From the NCBI RefSeq assembly GCF_050947335.1, contig NC_134989.1:6689501-6753500 (forward strand): DNA of 64,000 bases, in the 5' to 3' direction. The notes beneath the pieces were generated by a model. It made no database searches, was not told where the DNA came from, and saw only the letters and a program-made list of their open reading frames with translations. Shown one piece after another: positions 1 through 12,313 of the stretch; position 1 is the stretch's first letter; every line of letters starts with the position of its first letter. Origin of the DNA: Megachile rotundata (taxonomy: Eukaryota; Arthropoda; Insecta; Hymenoptera; Megachilidae). The position numbers and the translations under genes are program-made.

Positions 1-2185
1 ACTATGAAATGCTGTATTTTATTAAGTATAAATGAATGTCAGCTTTCATAAATGAAATTATTGAAAAAGTTGTTTAACATTCATACTTTCTCAAAATATT
101 ACAGGTTTGCAATGTATATCATTTTTATTAATAAATTCCTTTAATAGAAACTATTTATGTATCATTATTTTCTTATAAATATTACCTGCGAGGAGTTGAC
201 AACGCATTTCTTATTGTAAAATAAAAAAATGGTACAATAAGGGTTTAAACAAAGTAGGGGTGCCCATACTCCTAGATGTATATTCAAATTTCGCGCCAAA
301 TTGCGCCAGAATACAGTTCAAATTCTCCGCGTTTTAAGATAAGAAAATTAGATCCATTTTTAACAATCATGACACAGAAAACCCATGAATTATTATTTAA
401 CGTTCACATCACTTACATAGTTTTAATTAATTTGTAAAATAACATGGCCTCGTGTTATATAGCAAACTTAATGTTTTGTATATCAAACATTTCTCTCGAG
501 GTGCTTCGTTCAAGTAATCCAATAACTATTCGTAGCATGACCATCTACTCTGACCATCGAGAAGGAAATCGCAACAAAATATCTTCTCATCTCATCACAG
601 AACAGCAGCTTACATTCATAGATATTACGCTTCAGTATCGATGTGGACAGTTGTTTGCGATCGCTCCTCGATTTCTTGCGCTTAAAATTATCGTAATAGA
701 TCTGTGCTTCGTCTTTCGTTTCGATTTGCCATAAAAACTGCTTAAGAATACGGAACTATGATTCAAGAACTATCCACCATAATCATCGGTCAATTTATGC
801 GGCTACCATTTTCCTTCCTCGTGCGTTTTTCTTCATCGTATGCAACCGGTTGAAAATGGTGACTCAAGTCTGTTGAAATTGTATGGAATGTTGCAGTTGT
901 ATTTATACTGACGTTTCATTTAGCATCTGTCTAACTACATAAAGTTAATTTATGTATTTGTTTCTAGATATAATAGAACAAAAACAAGTTTTGATATAAT
1001 ACTAAATAAAAATGATAAAATTATAAATGTTTCAAATAATCATCAACATTAAAATTATTCGACATTTTTGCTACATTTTTTATCTGACCAATATTGAAAT
1101 GTGTATATAAATTTTATTGGCATACTTTGTTCAAAATGTTTATAGCTTTTTATTTCAACTCGTATGTTAAGAGACTAATGTGTTTCTTTGTCAAAATATT
1201 TTATCACCAAAAATTACATAACAATTCAAATACACTACAAGTATATATGTAAACAAGCATAAAAAATGCTTGTTTTATTTGAAAATGCTTAGGATGTTCA
1301 TCCTTGTAGAATTAATTCGTTTACGATTTTGATCGTGATTTTCTGTTTTTACTCTACATCTTTTTCTTTTTCGTGATCTATCCCGGGAGTAATCGCTTTT
1401 ACTCGTATCTATTGCTGGCTGATCACTCTCACTATAGCAATCCCTCTATATCGAGTATTCCTATCATCGATCTAACCGTCTTTCGCGTGAATCGAGCCAC
1501 GATACCAATGATGGAAATCCGATTGTTATCTCGAAAGATTAAAGTATCCAGTCGAGATGAAGTAGACTACTGGCTTGGAAATTTTTTCTTCTCACGGATC
1601 ACTGATCAAACTTTATTGCCCTATGAAAAGAGTTATTATCGCGCGATTATCTGTTGTCTAAAAAAATATGGCGTGTATATTGCCTAATAAGAGAATCGAA
1701 ACACTGGAGAAAATTAACGATCCAGCATCGATGACTGATCATAGATTTACTATCGAACTGACGATATTTCATTACAACTGATTCCACTACGTTAGTATAC
1801 AAAATCGATCGGTATAAAATATTGTTTCATCATTCTATTATATCATTTGTTTACGTCCATTCACAATGTCAAGATGAAGTCAGATACAAACTGCAGACAG
1901 TGGCGATTACTTTTATATCATAAAGTAAATTCTTCTCAAAATAATAGTAAATATGTACAGCAAACTTTAAATAATATAATTTTTATTAAATTATCAAACT
2001 CTTTTCAAATTTTCTATTTTTATTTTTTATATATACTTTTTTTGTATGCATTAATTTTTGAAGCACGTAAATTTTTTAAATTAAAAATTTAATCACAATT
2101 ATTGTCATTAGTATCAATAATTATAACTGTCGTTGTAAAAACTAAATATATTTCTTAAAGATAGTTAATTTTACATACTCTTACA
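1..2185. other. AT-rich single-copy sequence, nothing recognised
   Basis: There is no repeat array or splice-bounded exon. The plus-strand frames at 444-734 and 1373-1687 (the latter starting at GTG) match nothing known and are within chance expectation. A minus-strand CAG|GTAATA donor-like site near 187 has no convincing acceptor. Confidence 0.5.
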
Positions 2186-2665
2186 TACTGTGATTGATCA
2201 TCGAACGGAAATACAAAAAGGAACGGCGTGCGTATAACTTCGCGTATATATATCGATCGTCGATCAACCGAAAATCGCCTATTCGGTCAAACGCGCGTCA
2301 TTCAAATGTACTACAAACCTCCATCAATAACTCTTCCGTCTAAGTATATTCATCGCGATTAAATCAGTAGAGAAACTATTACATTTCTCCGTCGTGGAAA
2401 AAACGATCACCTTTAACGCGAACTGAACGATGTTTATTTATTACAGTCGACTTTACTGCAATAACCAATAAAAACAAAAGCACGCCACTAAATTTGTTTA
2501 TAGATAACGATACACTATCCAGCATCGTTAAAATAACCAGTAAAACTTTTATATATCAATATCTCACTCGTGAAGATGTCTTTTGACGTACCAGTACGCT
2601 ATCCATTGCGTATGAATTACGGGAAGAGAACTTTACTGCCATACACGTGTACTAAATATTAAACA
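2186..2665. other. CpG-bearing island
   Basis: It contains several cgcg and tcgat words, unlike the flanks. A 28-codon frame (2576-2662, starting MSFDVPVRYPLRMNYGKR) lies here and matches nothing known. An acceptor-like tttatttattacag ends near 2448 without a donor. Confidence 0.4.
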
Positions 2666-3614
2666 GATTTATAATGATGACATTAGGAACTCGTTATCAG
2701 CTGCCACAAGTAATTTCAAATTTTTTTTTATGCGGTTATAAACTCGGGGTAATAGCATTAAGGTTGTCGAAAATATAAAATTGATAATTGGAGGTTATGA
2801 TGTTGGTACACACAATTTATATATCATGATTTGATAATTAATACTCTATTAATAAATTTAGACAAAAATTACATTCATAGACAAATATTTGTTCTGGTAA
2901 TTATTGTACGTATTTAAAAAATAAAATTTCGACTTTTTGAAAGCGTATTCTTATTCTTGGTAATTATTTTTTTTAAATAATTGTTAATATTTTTGCTGTA
3001 GTAAAATATACTTCAGTTTACATTTAATTGGAATTTTGCAAAATTTAAATAAAAATGTGTTACTATTTTATTTTTGCATTCGAACCTTTTTTGAGGGTCA
3101 GAAAATATGCTGCCATGTGAATTGGTATAACAGTTTGTTAATCTACATAATCCCTTATAATTTTCTCAAATTTGTGAATGTTGGAATTGGCTTGGAAACT
3201 TATTTGCTAAAATGGAACTTAATTTTTAAGTGTATACATGAAATATTTGCATCATAACGTGAGATCTCAGAAATGTTATGTTCATATGACGACTACAGAA
3301 CACTTATACTTCAATGTACAGCGCTATTTTGTAGATGAAAACAAGTTTGTGATGTAGATCTGAAATAAGATTAAAATGACTCGAACTATTTTAGCTCAAA
3401 ATCAGACCATGCGTCCCCAAAACTATTCAAATGAATATTATAAGACACTTTCTTATTTTTGGAACACTCAAAAATATAATAACAAATCACGACAGCTAGT
3501 AACAACAAAATTAAATATTACACGAAGACCAGAAGTCTTGTATGTATTTTTCGAGCACGATCAAGGAGCTCGACGTAACATTTATCACCGCAATCTGAGA
3601 TTCGCAGCGGCTGA
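2666..3614. other. AT-rich single-copy sequence
   Basis: GCATTAAGGTTGTCGA at 2755-2770 recurs exactly at 17613-17628. The plus-strand frames at 3036-3257 and 3376-3636 are not recognised. Confidence 0.45.
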
Positions 3615-4000
3615 TTATCTTTTAGATAACCGATAATTATGTTCCTGACGATGAGACACGACGGGTCGGCAAAATCGATTGACGAGAACGATCGTAATTA
3701 GAGGTAACTGTGTCGTTGGAAGGAAAAGGAATCCAGCGAAAAGAGACGAATCCACGAGCGGTATGCGCACGACCAAACATGAATGAGCGATCCAATTTAT
3801 CGATGCCGATCGAACCAGTCCAGGAGCATACTTGACAGGATCGGGAGAGCGACTTCCCTTGCCCACAGCGATCAGGTGCAGAAAAAGTCGATAAACGAAC
3901 GAGAACAGCCTGGCAAAATCGATCCCGTCACGCTCCACGTAATCTTGAAGTGGAAACTTCAGGAATCCGTCGGTTCTCGTTTCTTTTACTGGTCCACGCG
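3615..4000 (-). other. Open minus-strand stretch bounded by an acceptor, possible terminal exon
   Basis: On the minus strand, attaaattaatcattttcag ends at 4001. From 4000 one frame stays open for about 128 codons to a stop at 3615-3617, with no in-frame ATG near its start. The translation includes LFSFVYRLFLHLIAVGKG and a second hydrophobic run. A shorter plus-strand frame (3783-4004) overlaps it. The island is CpG-bearing, so open frames on both strands are partly compositional. It is not recognised as a known protein. Confidence 0.14.
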
Positions 4001-4194
4001 CTGAAAATGATTAATTTAATCATTGTTGTAAATAAGGTCGCATCTCTATGGTATGCCGTAACTGATGGCCTCCAAAGGAACTCCAATGCAAAAAATAAGT
4101 GGAATACATAAAATAAAATTTTTTCGTATTTAGGAACGTCTTAAAGAAAATTGATAACCAAGTTTCACGATGAGTCGCATTACACAGATGCACA

Positions 4195-4330
4195 ATAACA
4201 ATAATTCACATTACATAATTTGACACCAAGAATAATTCTCAATATACAAATTTGCATCAAAAATTTAGATCACTAAAATTAGTACTAATAATAACTCCCA
4301 TTATACAAGTTCACATGAATAATAATGATC
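4195..4330. repeat. Degenerate AT-rich repeat, three or four units
   Basis: aataattcacattacata, aataattctcaatatacaaa and aataactcccattatacaag are related words spaced 30 to 60 bp. Confidence 0.5.
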
Positions 4331-4989
4331 TCTCGTCTTTTCCTAACAATAGCTCAAACGCATAAAATGCAGTGATTTGAAAAATACCTGAGAGAGCGTA
4401 ACAGGGTTAATCTGACGATGCCATGGAATTAAACGTCATGATTTACTGCCGTGTGAAAACGTAGCCAAAAGCATGTACGAACGAAACGCGACACGTATAA
4501 GCGCTGAAACGCAAGAGACGCGTTAGCGGATAAAAAGCAGCAGGGACGCGTGGGCATCGAGTTAATAACCTTACGCCTCGTCGCATTAACGTCTTCTTAC
4601 GGAAATTACGAGATATATCGTTAGATGAGATTCGCGTGGTATCACGAGCCCCTACGAGATCGATAATTATCGGTTTTGTGCGACACGCCACGAGAATCCT
4701 ACGCCTAATTGCGATATACATCAGTCAGGCATTTCGTGAGATACCCGATCGACCCCTCCATCATTCGCCTTTTCCGTCCGACATTTTTTATTCTGCGCTC
4801 GTGCTTGGCTATACTGACGGTGAAAAGAAAATTTAAAACGCAAGTGACATGACAAATCGCCATAATTTTGCGAAAGTCACGATCTTTTTATAAATACCAT
4901 ACTGCATGTGCCAGGTGTACAATCTGGAGTGAATGTGATTTACTTAGGGGAAATATGGCAGTTGAAAGTGAAGGGACATCTTATTCCTT
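4331..4989. other. GC-richer island with frames open on both strands
   Basis: At 4440-4840 a minus-strand frame of 92 codons and a plus-strand frame of 66 overlap. CpG words are frequent. There are no paired splice sites. Confidence 0.4.
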
Positions 4990-5125
4990 GATTTTGATTC
5001 ATTTTTGAGGATTAGAACATTTAGGGATGAGATGTGGATTTGGAGATCTCAGGATTTTGAGAGGTAGGAGGCTGAGGACGCAGGAGTTCAAGAATACAGA
5101 AATTTTTGGGGTTTGGAAATTAGGG
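4990..5125. repeat. 16-bp-type octamer satellite, minus orientation, short
   Basis: gatttgga, gatctcag, gattttga and gaggtagg follow each other with the alternating-octamer pattern seen at 62204-62511. About eight 16-bp units are recognisable, strongly diverged. Confidence 0.6.
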
Positions 5126-6119
5126 AACACTTAGAAGGTTTTAAATTTGACGCTATATAAAAGACAATACAAAATTCACCAATTATTTAAATTATAATAT
5201 ATGCATAATCACTAGCCTAAATAATTACAAAAATTTGTAAAAATCACTGTTCAAACAACTCTTCAAACTAATCAATTCCACATTTATAACATAAAAACTG
5301 ACTTCTGTAAATCAATTTTTCCAAGGCTTTGAACGTCATAAAATGATGTGATAATTGAAAACAAAATTTGTTTTGATTTTGCACATCTTCTGCGCTATTT
5401 TACTTGAACGTACATCCAGTTGTAGATGACCCACTCATCGAAACACGAGGGTTAACATTGTCCATTCAACTTTCAGTCGCAGTTACCTTCACACGTGGAC
5501 GAGCGGTATCGTGACATGAGTTATAAGCAAAATAAGAAAAAGACGAGACTCAGCAAGAGGCTATCAGAATGAAACGGGCATACAGCATTCGTGCATGGTG
5601 CCCCATGTGTAGTCAAGGGTACCCCCGTTGAACGCCACGTTTAAACGACTTCATTACCGGCCAAGACAGAGTGCTAATTACCGCGGCTCGTTAAGCCTCG
5701 CTAAATTGTTGACAGTATCCACGCCGTGAGCAGCGCAGTTACCAACTGCATAACGATTGAATTCTTAGCTTACAAAGTGATCGTAAAAGATTCCGATTAT
5801 CGAGCACCGCAAGGGTCCTGAATAACGGGCTGAGTCGTGCTCAAACGATCTCTCGAAACTATCGACCTTGGCTGCTCTGGCCAATGATCCTTGGATAATG
5901 GTCATCGGCGATTCGTAGCGTTCGCAAATCATACGTGCTTTAACGCTGCGTGCTTGAGAATTCGAGAAGCTGTTTTCCTGGAAGATAACAATTTAACCAG
6001 GCAGAGCACACGTGAATTTCTGAATTTCCGCGTGGGATGTTCAATGGAGACTATGGTTGAGGTACAATCTATTGATCGCGATGTACAAGACGATTTCGAT
6101 TAAAGATGCCTTTAAATTT
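5126..6119. other. AT-rich gap, then CpG-bearing island (about 5450-6105)
   Basis: The island is non-repetitive and contains gtgctaattaccgcgg, a homeodomain-type TAATTA core in GC-rich context. A plus-strand frame (5891-6103, 70 codons) is not recognised. It is a candidate conserved non-coding element by composition only. Confidence 0.35.
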
Positions 6120-6460
6120 ATTGCTTAAACCAGCTTCTTACACTCTATTACTAAATTTCTTTATATTTATATTTCTATATTCAAACATTTTTAAATTTCT
6201 ACTTTTTTAAATTCCTGTCTTACTAAATTTTTACTCTTCTAAATTCCCATCTTCCTAAATTCCTATGTTCCTAAATTCCTATATTCCCAAATTTCTAAAT
6301 TTGTAAATTCTTTAAGAAATTAATAATCATAGATTTCCCTATCCTTAGATAATCCCCAGATTGCAAGAGCTCTATACCTTAGTATACCTAGATTCCTATA
6401 CTCATATATTCCAAATCTCCAATTCCCAAACTTACCAAATATTGAAATTCCTACGTCTCT
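6120..6460. repeat. Octamer satellite, plus orientation
   Basis: The words cctaaatt, cccaaatt and tctaaatt recur with an 8-bp beat, best seen at about 6230-6310, followed by a looser tail to about 6460. There is no coding content. Confidence 0.75.
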
Positions 6461-7159
6461 CTGATACTAACACTGATTAATAATAATTTCACAATTTTTC
6501 AAATATGTTCATTACCTTACAAGATTCCCTAACTATTGAATTAATAAAAAATTACTTAAAACTGTCATCCTTCTTTCTCTAAACAAGTGAACTTAGAAAT
6601 ATCTTTAAAAATTCCTATCTTAATCTTCTAAAAAATGAAACTACACGTGAAGAAATGTTATTTTCAATTTTTTACCAGTATCTGCATATAGAATAATTAT
6701 TTTCTTATTTGTATTATTAATGCAGGAATGTTGTATTTAACTTTTGGAAATATTTATCTCAAAATAAGTTAAATTGATTTTTGAAGAAATGAACTTTCAC
6801 TGCATTTTTACTGACTGCATATTTTCATTCTCCACCTGTATTCAGTGAAATTCCAATTGCATTCTTCGTACAACAACAAGTTTACGAAACGAACGCAAAT
6901 CGATGTTCGATAAACACACGGAACATGCGGGTACATAATTTAGTTTGGAGCACGGGACCGGAATGTTTACATAGAGAGTAATAATAGGTATTGAATCCAA
7001 GCCAAGACAGACATCCAACCGCAAATCGATTTCACTGGCCATCCAATGATTACTGGCTACTTCAAAGTTACGTTCATCTATTCGGTGAACGGAAATATTG
7101 TTCGCAAGGAATTTTTTTTTATCAAATAAATCGAATTATAGAAACATACAGTTACAAAA
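6461..7159. other. AT-rich sequence with a small island at 6840-7090
   Basis: The two 66-codon frames on opposite strands in the island overlap and match nothing known. Nothing else is seen. Confidence 0.4.
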
Positions 7160-7500
7160 TCTTCGAATTTTTGGAATTCTTTCATTTTTAAAGTTTCAGC
7201 GCTTAAAATTTATTTTGGATTAAAATTTTAAATTGTAAACAAGTGGCCAAATTATGAAGTTTTCAAATTTCCTGAATATGCAAAGTTATAGATTTTCAAT
7301 GTTCCAGTTTTCTCAATTCTTAAACTCCCAAATTTCTTAAGTTTGCAAACTAGAAGAATCCAATTTTTCAATTTTCTTTAGTTCTCAAACTTAAAAATTT
7401 CAAACTTTTTTTAAGTTCTCAAATTATGAATTATTTAAACTTACAGATTCCCAAATTTCTTAAATTTCGAAACTTATGAATTTGCAAGTTTCTAAATATT
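7160..7500. repeat. Degenerate octamer satellite, plus orientation
   Basis: tcaaattt, cccaaatt and tctcaaac type words recur at roughly 8-10 bp. The array is more diverged than that at 15960-16710. A short run of agtaagt/agtacga words follows at 7525-7565. Confidence 0.6.
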
Positions 7501-7826
7501 CAAACTAATCATTTTTTAAATTATAAAGTAGTAAGTACGAGTAAGTAGTACAAGTACGACTATGTTCGTACTGTCCTAAAATTACATTAGATAGCAGTGC
7601 ATTAGCCTTAACGAGTGTTTCATTACTTCCCTTATCTCTATTTTGCAAATCCTTCAAGAAATATACAAATTGAAATTTAAGTTCACTACTGAAACTTTAT
7701 CCTTTTTCAACTCTAAAATTTTTTGTCGATTTTTCCTAAACTTCTGCCAATCTAAGTTTTTTTTAACTAAATACCTAGTTCAAATAGGAAGCTAAGGGCA
7801 GAAATGTACAAAATGTACCACAAATA
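7501..7826. other. AT-rich sequence, nothing recognised
   Basis: Apart from short agtacga-type words at 7525-7565 there is no structure before the TTAA element. Confidence 0.5.
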
Positions 7827-8072
7827 TTAATCCTTTGCGCTCAAGAGGCTCCTCTCAGGCACCATTCGGTTTATTACAATAATTTGAAATAAGTATTATT
7901 TAATTAATTCTATAATAGTGTTCGTGTGATGCATAAATATACTGAAATAGATAATAGTGGAAATTATTACTAGAGAAATAACAACCTCAAAAGAACTCAT
8001 TTAACATTTTAATTAATATTTTAAAGATGCTGTTTGTAAACAATAAAATTATCTACGAGTGCAAAGGGTTGA
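7827..8072. mobile_element. TTAA-flanked MITE-like element, copy A (246 bp)
   Basis: The left end reads TTAATCCTTTGCGCTC and the right end GAGTGCAAAGGGTTGA. Reverse-complemented, the right end matches the left at about 13 of 16 positions. The left TTAA is intact and the right one has decayed to TTGA. The interior is AT-rich and has no coding frame. Ends starting CCC/TCC next to TTAA fit the piggyBac type of target site and terminus, so this is probably a non-autonomous piggyBac-like MITE; the superfamily assignment is inference. Copy B lies at 20206-20441. Confidence 0.6.
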
Positions 8073-9565
8073 TATAGCCATGGTAAGAGAAATTTTGTTT
8101 AATTTTGAGTGTGGCTTAAGTTCGGAAGTATGGCTCGAAGTATATAATTAGTAATTGACTCGATTGACAAGTAAGTGTTATATACGAAACAAAACAATGT
8201 GGCAATCACAAGTTAACAGGTTAACAACTTCCCCAACTTAAAATTACGAATCTAAGATCCGTTATTTTGATTTAGTATCGTTTGTTTACTTCTGATTTCA
8301 AATTATGTGTGCATCAAACGTCGGTAGTTCAGAATTAATAGCTGTCGCATCCTGTCAGGTTCTGCATTTTCAAAAACCGCGGTCATAGACAGCCGATGCG
8401 TAAGGACGTGACGTTAACATACAAGATGCAAGCGTTCACTAATTGAATCACCCATGAGCGTCGTGATCCGACTAATGAATAATTCTAAACAGAATTTTCG
8501 CGCATTACATTGCATCGGCTGTGTCCGAAATTAACATATCGAATCAGCATTGCGCACGAATCGTTCTACAGACGAGTAGACTGGGTGGAGCGTTAATGAA
8601 GCGGGCAAAAAGGTCGAAAAGGAACAGCAATGAAGCGAGCGGGTGTAATTTCTGTAATTCCTGCTGAATAAAATAACCGATAAGGATAATTAACCACGGG
8701 ATGACGGCACTACCGTTAAACGATGCACGTTCGAGCAGAATAATTAGATTACCGGTTTGTAAGTTGGCGCGTCCTGCGCCCGAAAAAATCTTAATCTACG
8801 CGAACTCGTTCGTTTTTGCACTCTATGCTAAAAAAACAAGCATCTATTTCTTGCTACGTCTTTTTCTGCTGGGGAACCCATTAATGGTTTCCTTTTTTCA
8901 AGTAGTTTTCTTGTGAACGAATATGCAAGGTTAGATGGTTAAATATAGGGGTTTAAGTGTTATAAGAAATTATAAATTAACGATTATACATTTTTTCTTT
9001 TTAGAAAAATAGACTTTTGAGAGAATATGTTTATAGAAAAAAAGAAGTTGGAAGTTTTTATGCTGTTTGATAGTGTGACAAATTATACATTTATGTGGTG
9101 TATATATAAGGTCTTTGATCTTCTTATAAATGTATACCCGTAAAATCATAATTCAAGAATTTTTTGCCAAAGTAAAAGATGTCCCACAGGTGTTGAAAAG
9201 AATTTACACCCTGAATTATATTAGTGATGTATACATTTTCATTTGGTCGTATTATCATTAATTATTGTTGACTCGTGAGCAAAATAGTTATTTTTTATAT
9301 TGAAAGCTACTTTCGAAAATGCTCACTTCACACGCAGACTTCACGGCGAGTGAATATTTGAAAATGTTGGATAATGAATACTATGATAAAGTTCTATGTA
9401 ACACTTATTATATTTACTAATACAACTATGAATATTTTAAAGTATAAGTTTGTGAATTTTATCGGACGGCACGTAGAAGATTATTTTAATGTTATTCGTA
9501 TGCTGATATGTTTGTATCTGAGCTTTCTCGCAAAATTTTCTGTCGACATTAACTTGTTCTTATAG
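8073..9565. other. Island 8330-8880, then AT-rich sequence
   Basis: The island carries the 11-bp inverted repeat and dense CpG. The frames at 8701-8916 and 9374-9565 (plus strand) are unrecognised. The rest is AT-rich. Confidence 0.4.
8389..8522. other. 11-bp inverted repeat across an island
   Basis: ACAGCCGATGC at 8389-8399 and its exact reverse complement GCATCGGCTGT at 8512-8522. The 112 bp between are CpG-bearing and non-repetitive, in an island that runs from about 8330 to 8880. Confidence 0.7.
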
Positions 9566-9900
9566 TGGGGGCTTTTTCTAACAACGGTTCTGATTGGTGA
9601 TTCGAAATTTTCTTGAGTTTGGGGAAATGACATACATTTGGCGGGGACTACCGTTAGCCTCAGGTAAGTTCTCTGGAGCTTCTATGTTTAGGGCGGTTGA
9701 GATTGTAAATTTTTTAACTTTCCGAGGTGTGTAAACCGGTGACCTTTTTTATGGCATCTGTAAGGGTAATCATGTATATTATTGAACTTTTTGACTTTAT
9801 GATTTTAGAAGGTTTCGTCGAAATATGTTTTTCAATTGCCCTACCTGGATGGTTAATTTTTGTTACCTTGAGAGGTCACAGGTCACTTTAACGACTTACA
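9566..9900 (+). other. G/T-skewed segment with splice-like ends, no coding frame
   Basis: cttgttcttatag| at 9565 and GCCTCAG|GTAAGT at 9663/9664 would bound a 98-nt exon, but all three plus frames contain stops, so any transcript would be non-coding here. The strand skew (G and T over C and A) continues to the DR1 site and differs from both flanks. Confidence 0.25.
9873..9885 (+). promoter_or_regulatory. Perfect DR1 nuclear-receptor-type site
   Basis: AGGTCA, one base (C), AGGTCA. Direct repeats of AGGTCA spaced by one base are the known target of HNF4, USP/RXR partners and Svp/COUP-type receptors. A perfect 12 of 12 match is uncommon by chance, but occupancy and role are unknown. It lies in a G/T-richer patch at 9566-9900. 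Confidence 0.4.
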
Positions 9901-10559
9901 AATTTGTATAATATTTGTTACGCAGTAACAATTATATATTTCTATTTAAATTTCAAACCTGATCAAACCTAATCTAATTTAATCTACTCTGACTTAATTT
10001 TACTACAAAAATTTATCTATATATGTCTAAGCGTCGATTATAATCTAATGCAATATTGAGTATGGTCAAATTTAAACTTGAATACATTAGGTTATTTTAT
10101 TTTTTATATTAACATTTAACATTTTTATTAACAAGTTTATTTTAACATTTTAATGGCATATGCTATTCATATACTGAATTACCAATAAAATGATCTGATA
10201 ATTGCAAATATTTTTCAAATATAAATATGTTTACTAAAATACGCCTGATTTTATACAAAATATGTAATTATGTCATGAGACGATAAAAAAGTGTGAAAAG
10301 TGTGTGAAGATATTAATTAATTCTTTTGATGCGAGTTTTTCACCGCCATTTCCTTTCATTACGCAAACACCGTGAATCAGGTTTGGAAGAATGCCAATCA
10401 AGATCACAATTTCTAACCGACTCGATCGACCGGATGCGAATGCGATTTTTTATCACAAAATTAAATGCATATCTACAATCTTGAAACCGACGTTTATCTA
10501 TCTTTTGCTTTCGGTCTTTGTGTAGGTACGTTATAAAGTTTTCTACATTTCTCAAGTTT
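9901..10559. other. AT-rich sequence with a short island at 10330-10540
   Basis: A minus-strand 71-codon frame covers the island and is not recognised. Confidence 0.4.
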
Positions 10560-10975
10560 CAATTATTTGAATTACCAGAAATTAATTGGTTACTGAAACT
10601 TTGCAAGTTTAATAATTGTTCTCCAGTTTCAAATTTCTAAATTTCCAAATTATCTGATTTATATAAATTAAAATCTGAATGTTATTCAATTTTTCAAGTT
10701 TGGACCTACGAAAGTTTCAAATCTCTAAATTTCTCTAACTTTCAATTCCTGGAATTCTAATATTTCCAAATTTCTCTCACAAAAATTACATTTCTCACCA
10801 TCTAAATATTTGAATTTTAGAACTAATAGATAATCAAATTACAAAATTGTGAAATTTTTACAGCAATATATTATAAAATTACCATGTTATTAAATTACTA
10901 AATTACCACAATGCAAATTATGAAATTTCTACATTCCAACCTTAAAATTAAAAAAATCAAACTTGAAATTTGAAA
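10560..10975. repeat. Degenerate octamer satellite, plus orientation
   Basis: caaatttc, taaattac and ccaaattt words recur with an irregular 8-bp beat. It is one of the older-looking members of the family. Confidence 0.55.
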
Positions 10976-11264
10976 ACTAAATTTAAAACACAAAATGCAA
11001 TTTGTCAATATAACACTAATTATCATACCCTATGTTTGCTAATCTCTTGCTTCAGATCAAGATTACCACTAAAACTCAAAAATTTTCAAAATTTATTTCT
11101 TCTAATTCAACTACAAGTTATTTTAACTTCTTTGAATCCAATTATAAAAACATCCGATTATGAAAGTATTAAAATATTCATTAAAATCAATTATATATCG
11201 AATTTCAATTTGTTTCTGAAAATTCATTGTGCATCATGCACATGAATAATCCACCGAACTTTAC

Positions 11265-11303
11265 CCTGTCCTCCAGCCACGGATATAATGTAATATCCAG
11301 TTT
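11265..11303 (-). other. Possible 39-nt minus-strand exon
   Basis: On the minus strand, gatcattttatttcgcag forms a strong acceptor. It is followed by 39 nt that read KLDITLYPWLEDR in one frame, then GACAGG|GTAAAG, a mediocre donor. The stretch lies within a longer minus-strand open region (11205-11555) in a GC-richer island. The match of acceptor, length divisible by three and open phase is suggestive, but no neighbouring exon is visible. Confidence 0.14.
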
Positions 11304-11722
11304 CTGCGAAATAAAATGATCGCAAGAGGAGTAAGACATACCGATACTTTTTTGATCCGCTGTACTTGACGGCGAACGTGTTAAGCAATGAATTCTCGTG
11401 CAAGAAAGGAGCGAAGAAGAGGAAAGTTCGGAAAGAATCGATGTCAGAAAGGCTTTCGAGTGCATTAAAGGCAACTTAACCGACGGCCGCTCGACGTAAA
11501 AGCGCACCCTTTCACGCGATAAACGTCGCGCGTTCAAAGCTATCGATATAATCACGCCGGATCGAGGATCGGGAAAAGGACCGAAGAAAGGGGGATTTAT
11601 AGATCAGACGAAGCCATTAGATCGAATGTTTATTCAGTGGGTCGCTTTTAAATTGAAACGTCTCTGTCCAGAATGTCTCGTTCCCCCTGCACAGCTGACA
11701 TACGAAGCCGCCTCTGTTCAAA

Positions 11723-11734
11723 TGCGCATGCGCT
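11723..11734. promoter_or_regulatory. NRF1/EWG-like palindromic site
   Basis: TGCGCATGCGCT contains the perfect palindrome GCGCATGCGC, the core bound by NRF1 in vertebrates and by its insect relative Erect wing. It lies 380 bp left of two related sites in the 211-bp duplication. Confidence 0.35.
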
Positions 11735-12100
11735 GTAAAACAAAATAGTGTTATAAAACAAATCACTTTATAACCTTCTTTGTATACTCGTAACGTAAAC
11801 TTCCTTCACACAAACGTACATACATAAACTTGTGCATTTTTGAATGCGTACATCTTGAAATTCGTATCTTCTTTCTAACCATTTTGCAAATTCTCAAATT
11901 TCCGAATTTTCAGTAAGTAAATTTGAGCGCTTATAGGTTTCGAAGTTCTTTAAGTCGTTTTCAGGTTTTTTAATTTATACATTTTCAAATGTTTCAGATA
12001 TCGTATTTTTAAATTTTAAAGTTCCATATATCTGTGCTGAGTACGCTCGATAAATATGCGAGAAGAACGTCAGATAAGTGTACGACGAAACGCCTACTAC

Positions 12101-12115
12101 TCACGCATGCGCAGT
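12101..12115. promoter_or_regulatory. NRF1/EWG-like site in duplication copy 1
   Basis: TCACGCATGCGCAGT matches the NRF1-type consensus except at one position. It is identical over 15 bp with the site at 12314-12328, although the flanks of the two copies have diverged, so the site looks better conserved than its surroundings. Confidence 0.35.
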
Positions 12116-12313
12116 CCTACACGAATAGCACACAATTGTATTACGTACCATTACAATTATTTTAACGGTATAATTCCAATAATTATTCGAATAGAGGTCA
12201 TCACCTAATCATACTTCCATATTAATATAATGTTTCATATATCTGCGCTGTGTAACGCTTGATAAGTGTACAATAAGAACGCCAGATAAATGTACGATAG
12301 GAACGCCCACTGC

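Larger units (their letters stand above)
10976..12020. other. AT-rich gap, then CpG-bearing island 11260-11740
   Basis: The island contains the minus-strand exon candidate and the NRF1-like palindrome. An acceptor-like tctcttgcttcag at about 11054 on the plus strand has no donor. Confidence 0.4.

Noticed and set aside
9566..9663. 98-nt stretch between a fair acceptor and a perfect CAG|GTAAGT donor
   Set aside because: All three plus-strand frames contain stops, so it is not a coding exon; a non-coding exon remains possible.
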